The notes beneath the pieces were generated by a model. That model had not been told where the DNA came from, searched no databases, and saw only the letters and a program-made list of their open reading frames with translations. Below are positions 1 through 8,348 of a DNA stretch of 12,911 nucleotides, piece after piece (positions within the stretch are counted from its first letter, which is position 1; the number at the start of each line of letters is the position of its first letter). Source of the DNA: Pseudomonadota bacterium (GTDB taxonomy: Bacteria; Myxococcota; Myxococcia; Myxococcales; Myxococcaceae); NCBI GenBank assembly GCA_023424585.1, contig JAFADT010000748.1:1-12911 (forward strand). Reading direction: 5' to 3'. The position numbers and the translations under genes are program-made.

Positions 1-2037
1 CACCAGGTCATCGCGGTCGTTGTAGTCGTTGGAGACGCACGCGCTGGTCGGGCTGCCGCTGCTGTAGCGGAACTGCGCGCGCACGGCCTGGTTGGCGCCG
101 GAGGGCAGCGTGTACGTGGCGGACAGCGTCTGGGCGCCCGCGACCGTCGGCGTGAGGGTGGTGAGCAGCGTCCAGGTGGGCGTCGTCGCGGTGGCGTTGG
201 CCGTGTAGTACAGGTCCAGCCGGTCCAGCGATGGGGTCGCGTAGGCCCAGATCGTGGCCTCCACCTTCACCTGCTTGCCCGCGGCGAAGTTGGAGCCGTC
301 CAGGGTGGACACCTTGACGGCCTCCACGGACTCGTCGCTCTTGTATGTGCCCGCGCTGCCGTCGCCGCACGTGCCGCGCAGCGTGTTGGGGGTGTTCTTC
401 TCCGGGCCCTTGGTGCCGCGGCCGTTGAAGAGCGTGCCGCTGTCACAGCTGGCGGCGGCCGCGCTGCAACGCACCGTCTTGAGCGTGGTGTCGTAGGTGC
501 CGGACGTGGACACGTTGGACACCGTCACCGTGCGGGCCGTCGTGGTGGCGGTGTTGCCCGAGCCGTCATACGCCTTCGCCGCCACCGTGTGGCCGCCGTT
601 GGCCACCGTGCGGCTGTCCCACGCGTAGCTGTACGGCGAGGAGACGACGGTGCCCTTCACCGCGCCGTCCACCAGGAACTCCACCTTGCTGACGCCCACG
701 TTGTCGCTGGCCGTCGCGGTGATGGCGGTGGTGCCCGTCACCGTGGCGCCGCTCGCCGGAGCGGTGAGCGACACCGTGGGGGGCGTGGTGTCCGTGGGCA
801 GGCCCGGGATGGTGCCCTTGCCCAGCTCCGCCAGGTACGCGGCGCCGATGCGCGCGAACTTCAGCGCGTTGTTGGCGTTGTTGCCGCTCTGGCCATCCGT
901 GCTGTTGGCCAGCGTGTCGTCGGCGGAGTGGATGTAGGGGCTGTGCTGGTTCATCAGCGCCTCGAACGGCATGGACGCCGGGTAGCCCTGCTCGTTCCAC
1001 GCCGCGTGGTCGGAGCACCCGTAGCCGCACGTGATGGTGGTGCGCGAATATCCCGTGTACGTGTCGATGAGGTTGCCCAGGAACGCGTTCTGCGCCGCGT
1101 TGGTGTTGTCCGTGACGAGCGTCACCTCCCATGTGGAGCCGCGGTAGTTGGTCATGTCCAGTTGGAGCACGCCCACCACGTTGATGTTCGCGGAGTAGTG
1201 CGCCTGCGCGATGGCCTGAGAGCCTTTGAGGCCCACCTCCTCCGCCGCGTACGCCATGAACTTCACCGTGCGCGCCGGCTTGTAGCCCTTGGCCATGGCC
1301 ACGCGGAACACCTCCGACAGCGTGGCCACGCCGGAGGCGTCGTCATCCGCGCCCGGCGCCGTCGCCGTGGGAAAGCTGGAGGAGCTCCCCGTGTTGTTGA
1401 TGGAGTCCAGGTGGCCGCCAATCACCACCACCTCGTCCGGGTACACGGCGCCGGTGATGGTGGCGATGACGGACGGCTGCGTCCAGCCGGCGTGCGTATA
1501 CAGCTGCACGCTCACGTCGTCGCGGCCGCTGGCGTAGGACGTCCAGGTGTCCTTGAGCCAGGTGGCCGCCTGCGTGCCGCCCGTGGAGTTGTTGTAGTAG
1601 CGGTTCGTGTAGCTGGACAGCTGGGTGATGATGCCGCGGATGCTGGCCTCCTGCAGGCCGGTGAAGAGCGAGTTGACCACCGGCGCGTTGTCCAGCGTGT
1701 AGCCCACCAGCGACTGCGTGGGCTGCGCGGGGGTGAGCGCCGCGAGCGCCGCCTCCTGCGTGTCGTGCGCCATGAAGCCCGCGCAGCGGTGATACCGGTC
1801 GTGCATGATGGCGGACACGTCACCCAGCTGCGACTCGGTGAGCTTCAGCACGCTCACCCCGTTCGCCTCGCGCACCAGCGTGGGCGCCATCGCCCCCACC
1901 GCGCGGAACGACGAGCGCACCGTCTCCACCGTCTCCGACCCGAGGGTGATGAACACCTCCTTGTCACGCGGCTGCTCGGCGGATGCGGTGGCGCAGCACA
2001 ACGACACGACAAGGGAGGCCAGGTTCTTCAAACGCAT
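1..2037 (-). CDS. Secreted M28 zinc aminopeptidase with Ig-like and C-terminal domains (partial, runs off left edge)
   Basis: The frame is open from the ATG at 2037 to base 1 (679 codons, no stop), so the C-terminus lies outside the window. The product is probably an exported leucyl-type aminopeptidase that trims peptides outside the cell. Residues 1-20 are a signal peptide and about 21-110 look like a propeptide. The M28 domain follows, with putative two-zinc ligands H209 (with D211), D232, E267, D294 and H370, general base E266, and a C337-C341 pair. From the aspartate onward, spacing follows Vibrio proteolyticus aminopeptidase closely (D117, E151/E152, D179, C223/C227, H256 as I recall them). 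Residues about 416-505, starting DTTPPTVSLTAP, form a bacterial Ig-like domain. From 506 on there is a beta-rich, Cys-containing domain of a type seen at the end of myxobacterial secreted hydrolases. GGAG upstream of the ATG supports the start. The family call is firm; substrate preference is inferred. Confidence 0.93.
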   Translation of the reverse strand, partial: MRLKNLASLVVSLCCATASAEQPRDKEVFITLGSETVETVRSSFRAVGAMAPTLVREANGVSVLKLTESQLGDVSAIMHDRYHRCAGFMAHDTQEAALAALTPAQPTQSLVGYTLDNAPVVNSLFTGLQEASIRGIITQLSSYTNRYYNNSTGGTQAATWLKDTWTSYASGRDDVSVQLYTHAGWTQPSVIATITGAVYPDEVVVIGGHLDSINNTGSSSSFPTATAPGADDDASGVATLSEVFRVAMAKGYKPARTVKFMAYAAEEVGLKGSQAIAQAHYSANINVVGVLQLDMTNYRGSTWEVTLVTDNTNAAQNAFLGNLIDTYTGYSRTTITCGYGCSDHAAWNEQGYPASMPFEALMNQHSPYIHSADDTLANSTDGQSGNNANNALKFARIGAAYLAELGKGTIPGLPTDTTPPTVSLTAPASGATVTGTTAITATASDNVGVSKVEFLVDGAVKGTVVSSPYSYAWDSRTVANGGHTVAAKAYDGSGNTATTTARTVTVSNVSTSGTYDTTLKTVRCSAAAASCDSGTLFNGRGTKGPEKNTPNTLRGTCGDGSAGTYKSDESVEAVKVSTLDGSNFAAGKQVKVEATIWAYATPSLDRLDLYYTANATATTPTWTLLTTLTPTVAGAQTLSATYTLPSGANQAVRAQFRYSSGSPTSACVSNDYNDRDDLV

Positions 2038-2330
2038 GTTCCGCTCCGATTCCAGGCGAGGGACGCACTGCCGGGAGGCACGACGGGGCACCCACGTCCC
2101 GGTCCGGACCGGGTGGCCAGACCTCGTGGGGCGGGGCGCATCCTGTGGAATTCAAGATGAGCCAGTCAAGCAGGAGAGCAGAGTGAAACAGGATGAGACA
2201 GGTTTTTCTGCCAACCCAACGGTGACGCACGCGAGCCACGCCCGGGCGCGCCGCGGGAGAGCTCACGCGGGGGGCACGGGCTGACGCCACGTTGGAAATA
2301 CGGGGGAGGCGCCGGGGGAGCGGACGGCGC
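2038..2330. other. Intergenic region upstream of the M28 peptidase
   Basis: About 290 bases without a convincing gene. The part near 2150-2225 is less GC-rich than its surroundings and probably holds the peptidase promoter on the minus strand. TTGACT (2164-2169, minus strand) resembles a -35 element, but no acceptable -10 follows at 16-18 bases. No good terminator is visible after the small minus-strand gene that stops at 2331, apart from a weak 5-bp GCGCC/GGCGC pairing across 2309-2330. Confidence 0.5.
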
Positions 2331-2645
2331 TCAGGTCTGCAGGTTCATGGCCAGCGAGCGGCCGGCGGCGAAGCGGGGCTCCGCCTGGAGCTTCTCCAGC
2401 ACGCGCTCCGAGGCGATGAGCGTCACCTGGGGCAGGAGGCCCGGCTCGCTCATCCACTTCACCGCGCCCAGCAGGTGGTGGGCCTTGATGAACTCCAGGA
2501 CGGCGTTGTGGAAGGCCTTGCCCTCCTCGCGCCACTCCTGGGCCAGCTCCCCCCGGCCGCGCGGCTCCGAGGCCTTGGGGGCCTTGGCCGGGCGCCGCTT
2601 CGGGGACTGCTCTTCACGGGGCAGGACGATGATTTCGATGAACAT
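2331..2645 (-). CDS. Small unrecognised protein, 104 aa
   Basis: I do not recognise this gene. The frame is open further upstream, but the ATG at 2645 is chosen because AGGAGGG (2654-2660) sits 8 bases before it, and the sequence before it reads like non-coding DNA. The protein begins with a short hydrophobic strand (MFIEIIVLP), then a Lys/Arg/Pro/Ala-rich linker (about residues 14-32), then a compact part with an amphipathic helix (AFHNAVLEFIKAHHLL), a strand (PQVTLIA) and a helix (SERVLEKLQAEPRF). The strand-helix-strand-helix order loosely suggests a small ferredoxin-like fold, but that is a guess. There is no signal peptide, membrane segment or cysteine, so it is probably cytoplasmic. It is divergent from the VOC/tesB pair, across about 220 bases. 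Confidence 0.7.
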   Translation of the reverse strand: MFIEIIVLPREEQSPKRRPAKAPKASEPRGRGELAQEWREEGKAFHNAVLEFIKAHHLLGAVKWMSEPGLLPQVTLIASERVLEKLQAEPRFAAGRSLAMNLQT

Positions 2646-2653
2646 CGCGGCGA

Positions 2654-2660
2654 CCCTCCT
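2654..2660 (-). promoter_or_regulatory. Ribosome binding site fixing the 2645 start
   Basis: AGGAGGG on the minus strand, 8 bases before the ATG at 2645. It decides between this start and upstream starts of the same open frame, which lack such a site. Confidence 0.75.
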
Positions 2661-2779
2661 GAAGGCAAGAACAGCGAAGTGGCGCGGACTATCGCACGAA
2701 GCTGCGTCGTCCCGCCGCCGCGCGCTCGCGCTTTTGTGGAAGTTGCTGCCGCTTTCACGACTTCCCGGGCGGGTGCACC

Positions 2780-2809
2780 TTGACATGCACGAATTGCCGC
2801 TCTGATGGT
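2780..2809 (+). promoter_or_regulatory. Candidate sigma-70-type promoter for the VOC-tesB unit
   Basis: A perfect -35 hexamer TTGACA (2780-2785) is followed after 18 bases by GATGGT (2804-2809), a poor -10 that matches TATAAT at three positions. The implied transcript start near 2816 leaves a leader of about 50 bases before the ATG at 2866. Weak -10 elements are common in GC-rich myxobacterial promoters, so this is plausible but unproven. Confidence 0.4.
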
Positions 2810-2865
2810 CGCGGGTCCGCTGCCTGCAAGACAGACAGCCCCCGTCAAGTCACGGGAGGTAGACC

Positions 2866-3138
2866 ATGGAACCGCACCACGGCCGCATGTTCGACCATGT
2901 CCACCTCCAGGTCCGGGACCTGGAGGCGAGCAAGCGCTTCTCCCGCGCGGTGCTGGAGGTGATGGGCCTCCCGGTCTTCAACGAGAGCGAGCGGCACCTG
3001 GCCGCGGACGAGCTCTTCCTCAGCAACGACCGCGAGCCCACCGCGCGCGTGCACCTGGCCTTCCAGGCGAAGGACCGGGAGCTGGTGCACCGCTTCCACC
3101 TGCATTGGCCCGCGCGCGGGGACCGGGAGCTGGAGTAA
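2866..3138 (+). CDS. Truncated glyoxalase/VOC-family protein, 90 aa (N-terminal half only)
   Basis: Residues 8-75 carry the first beta-alpha-beta-beta-beta module of the vicinal-oxygen-chelate fold: MFDHVHLQVRDLEASKRF, then a VLEVMGLP stretch, then a strand near ARVHLAFQAKDRELVHRFH. VOC proteins of this type normally run about 120-135 residues and have a second module ending near a DPDGNNxE motif that supplies a metal ligand. Here the frame stops at 3136-3138 after a short unrelated tail, and no DPDG-like sequence follows in any frame before tesB begins. The usual FY after the first helix is FS. GGGAGG just upstream supports the ATG at 2866; the ATG at 2887 is an alternative. It is either a decayed gene left by deletion or, less likely, a half-size protein that dimerises to complete the fold. 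tesB starts 31 bases downstream and is probably co-transcribed. Confidence 0.75.
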   Translation: MEPHHGRMFDHVHLQVRDLEASKRFSRAVLEVMGLPVFNESERHLAADELFLSNDREPTARVHLAFQAKDRELVHRFHLHWPARGDRELE

Positions 3139-3157
3139 AGACGGGGTGCGTCAAAAC

Positions 3158-3163
3158 GGGAGG
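3158..3163 (+). promoter_or_regulatory. Ribosome binding site fixing the tesB start
   Basis: GGGAGG ends 6 bases before the ATG at 3170. The in-frame GTG at 3146 and ATG at 3164 are too early for this site. The choice is confirmed by catalytic residue numbers that match E. coli TesB exactly. Confidence 0.8.
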
Positions 3164-3169
3164 ATGGAC

Positions 3170-4039
3170 ATGAGCCGCGTGCTGGACGAGCTGTTGGGGC
3201 TCCTGAAGCTGGAGCCCATCGAGGAGAACCTGTTCCGTGGCGCCAGCCAGGACCTGGGCTTCCGGCAGCTCTTCGGAGGGCAGGTGCTGGGGCAGTCGGT
3301 GTCCGCCGCCAGCCAGACGGTGGAGGAGCCGCGCACGGTGCACTCGCTGCACGGCTACTTCCTGCGCCCCGGGGACGCGGGCCTGCCCGTCGTCTACACC
3401 GTGGACCGCGTGCGCGACGGCGGCAGCTTCACCACCCGCCGCGTGGTGGCCATCCAGAAGGGGCAGCCCATCTTCACGCTGATGGCGTCCTTCCAGGGAG
3501 AGGAGCCGGGCTTCACGCACCAGGCCACCATGCCGGACGTGCCGCCGCCGGAGTCGCTGCCCACGGACCTGGAGCTCCTGGGGCGCCACGCGGGCCGGAT
3601 GTCCGAGCGGCACCGGGAGAAGTTCCTCTCCGCCAAGCCCATCGAGATGCGCCCCGTCACGTACGTGGACCCCTTCGAGCCCAAGGCCGAGCCGCCCGTG
3701 AAGCACGTCTGGTTCCGCGCCGACGGCGACATGCCCGACGAGCCCCAGGTGCACCGCTACGTGCTCGCGTACGCCAGCGACTTCAACCTGCTGGGCACCG
3801 CGCTCCAGCCGCACGCGCAGACGTTCCTCAAGCCGGGCTTCCAGATGGCCAGCCTGGACCACGCGCTGTGGTTCCACGGCGACCTGAAGGTCAATGACTG
3901 GCTGCTCTACACCATGGAGAGCCCCTGGGCCGGCAACGCCCGGGGCCTGGCGCGCGGGCACGTCTTCACCCGCGACGGGCGGCTCGTGGCCTCCGTGGCC
4001 CAGGAGGGGCTCCTGCGCCAGCGCACGGACGCGCGCTGA
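3170..4039 (+). CDS. tesB: Acyl-CoA thioesterase II
   Basis: The enzyme hydrolyses acyl-CoA to free fatty acid and CoA in the cytoplasm and probably helps balance acyl-CoA pools during lipid turnover. At 289 aa it is close to E. coli TesB (286 aa). It has the double hotdog fold pattern: the first half includes FGGQVLGQS and a VHSLHGYFLRPGD stretch, and the second includes YASDFNLLGTALQPH and SLDHALWFH. With the start at 3170, the catalytic positions fall at D204, S228 and Q278, the same numbers as Asp204, Thr228 and Gln278 in E. coli; Ser replacing Thr is conservative. It follows the truncated VOC gene in the same direction and faces the lipoprotein gene, with 10 bases between the two stops and no visible terminator. 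Confidence 0.95.
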   Translation: MSRVLDELLGLLKLEPIEENLFRGASQDLGFRQLFGGQVLGQSVSAASQTVEEPRTVHSLHGYFLRPGDAGLPVVYTVDRVRDGGSFTTRRVVAIQKGQPIFTLMASFQGEEPGFTHQATMPDVPPPESLPTDLELLGRHAGRMSERHREKFLSAKPIEMRPVTYVDPFEPKAEPPVKHVWFRADGDMPDEPQVHRYVLAYASDFNLLGTALQPHAQTFLKPGFQMASLDHALWFHGDLKVNDWLLYTMESPWAGNARGLARGHVFTRDGRLVASVAQEGLLRQRTDAR

Positions 4040-4049
4040 CGGGGGGCGG

Positions 4050-4622
4050 TCAGAACGGCGGGGCCGGCACCGCCCGGGGCCGGGGGCCGTCCAGGTTGAT
4101 GACACCCCCGCGGTCGTCCGGGTCCGAGCCGGTGGTGGGCTCGAAGAACATGCTCGCCACCACCAGCGACCCGAGCACCACCGCGCCGATGCCGCCCGTC
4201 AGCAGCAGCGTCTTGCCCAGGCTGAACTCGCGCAACTGGGCGTGGTCCACCTCCGACAGGGGCACCACGAGCGCGGGCGCGGAGGCGTTGGCGGTGGAGC
4301 CCTTCAGCGGCACGCCCCGGAAGCGCTCGCCGTCCACGCCCACCGCGATGAAGCGCTGGAACTCCGCCTCCGCCTGCGCGGACACGCGCGCCAGCGCCAG
4401 GGGCGTGTCGGACGAGAACTGGTGCGGCTGGCCCTCCACGTCCCGCACCGTGCGCTTGCGCTCGGTGGGGCGGTTGAGCATCACGTCGCCCAGCTCCCGC
4501 ATCAGCGCCGCGTTGTCGTCCCGGAAGCCATCCAGCCGCGCCAGCTCCGGCTTGGGAATGGCGTAGGTCGTGGTGCAGGACGCCAGCAGGGACAGCGCGG
4601 TCAGCGCGGCGCACAGACGCAT
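4050..4622 (-). CDS. Unrecognised lipoprotein with a C-terminal transmembrane segment, 190 aa
   Basis: I do not recognise the family. Residues 1-15 form a lipoprotein signal peptide ending in a lipobox (LLASC), with the lipidated cysteine at 16. The mature protein begins TTTYAIPKPELARLDGFR, then has a mixed charged region with GQPHQFSSDTPLAL (65-78) that may be a small beta domain. A strongly hydrophobic stretch follows at 137-160 (LLLTGGIGAVVLGSLVVASMFF), then a Pro/Arg-rich tail. A lipid anchor plus a transmembrane helix is an odd pairing; the helix could instead pack inside an envelope complex. GGAGGAG, 7 bases before the ATG at 4622, supports the start. It is convergent with tesB and lies downstream of the polysaccharide lyase in the same direction, separated from it by a hairpin. 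Confidence 0.88.
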   Translation of the reverse strand: MRLCAALTALSLLASCTTTYAIPKPELARLDGFRDDNAALMRELGDVMLNRPTERKRTVRDVEGQPHQFSSDTPLALARVSAQAEAEFQRFIAVGVDGERFRGVPLKGSTANASAPALVVPLSEVDHAQLREFSLGKTLLLTGGIGAVVLGSLVVASMFFEPTTGSDPDDRGGVINLDGPRPRAVPAPPF

Positions 4623-4666
4623 GGGACGGCTCCTCCGTCAGGGACTGGCGGAAAGCCTATCCCGGG

Positions 4667-4694
4667 GCGGGCCCCGGCGACTACCGGGGCCCGC
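4667..4694 (-). terminator. GC-rich hairpin after the polysaccharide lyase gene
   Basis: A perfect 11-bp stem, GCGGGCCCCGG (4667-4677) with CCGGGGCCCGC (4684-4694), and a 6-base loop. It lies 12 bases past the lyase stop and before the lipoprotein start. There is no T-run after it, so it may be an atypical terminator or an mRNA-stabilising end. Confidence 0.55.
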
Positions 4695-4706
4695 GGCCGG
4701 CGTGTC

Positions 4707-5927
4707 TCACTTCAGCTGGTAGTTGGCGTCCAGCACGTCCGCCATCGTCCGGCCCATCACCCAGCCGTCGTGGTAGACGACGCCCACCGGCGCGATGGTG
4801 TCATTCCGGTACAGGCCAATCTTCAGGTAGTTGAGCTGCCCGGAGTACTGCGTCGCGATGTTGCGCTTGGGCAGCACCAGCTTGCCGTCGTAGTACAGCT
4901 CCACGAAGCCCACGCTCGCGTTGGGGGACCACTTCACGTGGAAGATGAAGTCGTGCCACGTGTTGCGCACCAGCGGCGTCGTCCAGACGATGGTGCCCGG
5001 CGACCCGCCGATGTTGAGCCGCATCTCCTCGCCGTAGACGTAGAACTCCACCGGCGGTGAGCCGCAGCAGCCGTCGTGGTGCCACTGGGTGAAGAGCTGC
5101 CACGTCTTCACGCTGGGGAAGTCCGGCGCGAAGCGCGTGCTCCAGCGGTACCAGTACTCGGAGCCCGTCGCCTCCTTCGTCTGCTTGAAGAGCTCGTTGC
5201 GGTTGCCGCTGGAGTTGATGGGGTCATCGCCCTGCTTCACCGTGGCCTTGAGGGCGTAGCCGCCCTCGCGCACCGGCGACGCGATGACCTGGAGCCGGTC
5301 CGCGGACATCATCTGCGTGCCGTCCCACTGGTTGCGGTTGCCGGACTCGAAGTCGCCCCGCCACACGACGCCGCTCGGGGTGGGGGACGTCGCCGCGCCG
5401 GCGCACGGACGCGCCTCCGCGATGCTGGCCCAGTCGTTGAGCGTGTTGCCCTGCACCGTGACGCGCACCCGGCGCGCGCTCACCGGCGTGAAGGTGTACG
5501 TCTCCGCCGCCGTGGTCGTGCCCTTGCTCTTGCCGCTGTAGACCTGTGTATAGGTATAGCCGTCCGGCGACACGGAGATGCTGAAGGTGTTCACGCGCGC
5601 GTTGCCTTCGTGCCAGGCCACCGACACCGCGCCCACGCTCTTGGTGGCGCCCAGGTCGTAGTCGATCCACTGGCCCTTGCCCAGGCTGCTCCAGCGCGTG
5701 GTGAGCTGATCATCCAGCGTGTTCTTCGCGATGCTGCCCGTGCCGTCGTCGCCGCTGGCCTTCACGCTGGCGGGGGTGAGCTGCGTGCAGCTGGTGGTGG
5801 TGAGGTCCTCGCCGGACGTCTCGAGCGAGGGCTGGCGGTCATCCGCCGGAAGGGAACCATCCGGGGCGCCACAGCCGACAGCGCCCAGGACGAACAACGT
5901 TTCAACCAGGAGGAGGGTTTTCTTCAA
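4707..5927 (-). CDS. Secreted lipoprotein polysaccharide lyase with F5/8 type C domain
   Basis: Probably a surface or secreted enzyme that cleaves an acidic polysaccharide by beta-elimination. With the TTG start at 5927 the protein is 406 aa: a lipoprotein-type signal MKKTLLLVETLFVLGAVGC with the cysteine at 19, a Thr/Asp-rich spacer, an F5/8 type C (discoidin/CBM32-like) carbohydrate-binding domain at about 46-175 (KNTLDDQLTTRWSS, GQWIDYDLG, RVRVTVQGN), and a heparin-lyase-I-like beta-jelly-roll lyase domain at about 187-406. In the lyase part, GNRNE (241-245), FTQWHHDG (279-286), LKIGLYRND (368-376) and VVYHDG (383-388) follow the family pattern. The start is uncertain: TTG 5927 lacks a clear Shine-Dalgarno, but the more upstream frame does not read like protein. 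It is divergent from the PilZ/sigma-54 activator, a possible regulator. The exact substrate cannot be told. Confidence 0.85.
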   Translation of the reverse strand: MKKTLLLVETLFVLGAVGCGAPDGSLPADDRQPSLETSGEDLTTTSCTQLTPASVKASGDDGTGSIAKNTLDDQLTTRWSSLGKGQWIDYDLGATKSVGAVSVAWHEGNARVNTFSISVSPDGYTYTQVYSGKSKGTTTAAETYTFTPVSARRVRVTVQGNTLNDWASIAEARPCAGAATSPTPSGVVWRGDFESGNRNQWDGTQMMSADRLQVIASPVREGGYALKATVKQGDDPINSSGNRNELFKQTKEATGSEYWYRWSTRFAPDFPSVKTWQLFTQWHHDGCCGSPPVEFYVYGEEMRLNIGGSPGTIVWTTPLVRNTWHDFIFHVKWSPNASVGFVELYYDGKLVLPKRNIATQYSGQLNYLKIGLYRNDTIAPVGVVYHDGWVMGRTMADVLDANYQLK

Positions 5928-5962
5928 GGGGGTGGCCCGGGGGGAAAGGACAGGCAGTGAAA

Positions 5963-5975
5963 TGCCATGCTCCAA
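5963..5975 (+). repeat. Repeat motif TGCC[A/G]TGCTCCAA, copy 1
   Basis: TGCCATGCTCCAA, matching the copy at 6131-6143 at 12 of 13 bases. It lies about 36 bases upstream of the assigned lyase start, close to where RNA polymerase would bind. Confidence 0.45.
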
Positions 5976-6102
5976 CGACAGGAGACAGGGGCATGGCCGG
6001 GGGATGTCTGGCTTTACGGCGGGGCAGTCCCCTCTCGTACTCCCGGACCTGTTCGACAGGGCCGTGTCGACGGGAGGAGAAAGACAGCGTGTCGTGTGTT
6101 CG

Positions 6103-6111
6103 CGTGCTCCA
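6103..6111 (+). repeat. Repeat motif core CGTGCTCCA, copy 2
   Basis: CGTGCTCCA, identical to the core of the copy at 6131-6143, whose core starts 31 bases further on (about three helical turns). The flanks do not match the full 13-base motif. Confidence 0.35.
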
Positions 6112-6113
6112 TC

Positions 6114-6135
6114 CGGCAGCGTGAAAAGGCTGCCG
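6114..6135. repeat. Short inverted repeat CGGCAGC/GCTGCCG
   Basis: A 7-bp perfect inverted repeat (6114-6120 and 6129-6135) around an A-rich 8-base spacer GTGAAAAG. It lies between motif copies 2 and 3, and its right arm overlaps copy 3. It could be an operator or an RNA hairpin. Confidence 0.4.
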
Positions 6136-6143
6136 TGCTCCAA
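6131..6143 (+). repeat. Repeat motif TGCC[A/G]TGCTCCAA, copy 3
   Basis: TGCCGTGCTCCAA, 168 bases from the copy at 5963-5975, which is 16 turns at 10.5 bp per turn. It is next to the AT-rich stretch at 6144-6180. Confidence 0.45.
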
Positions 6144-6548
6144 GGTGATAAAGCGAATACCGAAGTTCTATTTCGAACACAAGCGACGTCGAGCCCGCCT
6201 GCACGCCGGGCAGGTTCGAAGGCGAAAGACAGACATCAAACTCAGACGGTCTGGGTGGAAACCTTCAGCACCCCGGCAGGGGCGATACAGCGCGTCGCGT
6301 GGGACGCGTACCGCCGGAGCACGGTGTCTCGGGCGCGCGGGCTGTGGTGCGGTGTGGGGGGCGGGTCCGTCGCATTCCGGGCAGGGCATTGTGGACCCGT
6401 GGCCAGTTGCGACGGGCCCGGGGGCCTCCCCCTTTGCCGTCGACTTGCGATGACGGGAGAATCAGGCAGAACCCCCCGCTGGAATGTCCGTGGATTGCCA
6501 GGAAGCCCGCCGTGTGGCGGCCATGAGGCCGGTCGAGTGACGCACCCC

Positions 6549-8342
<1,794 letters not shown>

Positions 8343-8348
8343 CGCCCC

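Larger units (their letters stand above)
5928..6548. other. Long divergent regulatory region between the lyase and the sigma-54 activator
   Basis: About 620 bases without a credible gene: both strands have open frames, but their translations show no coding bias or domain. The stretch at 6144-6180 is AT-rich for this genome and includes TTCGAA (6172-6177), with another TTCGAA at 6215-6220. A 13-base motif occurs at 5963-5975 and 6131-6143, with a shorter copy at 6103-6111, and a 7-bp hairpin lies at 6114-6135. This region probably holds the promoters and operators of both flanking genes, and possibly a small RNA. I could not place a clean sigma-54 -24/-12 element. Confidence 0.6.

Noticed and set aside
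589..2160. Long plus-strand open frame opposite the M28 peptidase
   Set aside because: It is low in complexity, rich in Arg/Gly/Val/His and without domains, while the minus-strand frame has a full M28 ligand set at correct spacing. It is a by-product of GC-rich codon use. The same applies to the long opposite-strand frames over the activator, hydrolase, lyase and E1 genes.
3146..3169. Upstream GTG/ATG starts for tesB
   Set aside because: They lie before or on top of the RBS. Only the start at 3170 gives catalytic residue numbers equal to E. coli TesB.
5952..5966. Sigma-54 (-24/-12) promoter on the minus strand for the lyase
   Set aside because: TGGCATTTCACTGCC resembles TGGCAC-N5-TTGC, but the spacing between GG and GC is 9 bases instead of 10, and the -12 T is not matched fully. 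A one-base spacing error usually abolishes sigma-54 use, so it is not called.
5967..6548. N-terminal extension of the sigma-54 activator
   Set aside because: The frame is open here, but the translation has no domain, no typical codon bias and no RBS. The PilZ-like domain starts right after the ATG at 6549.
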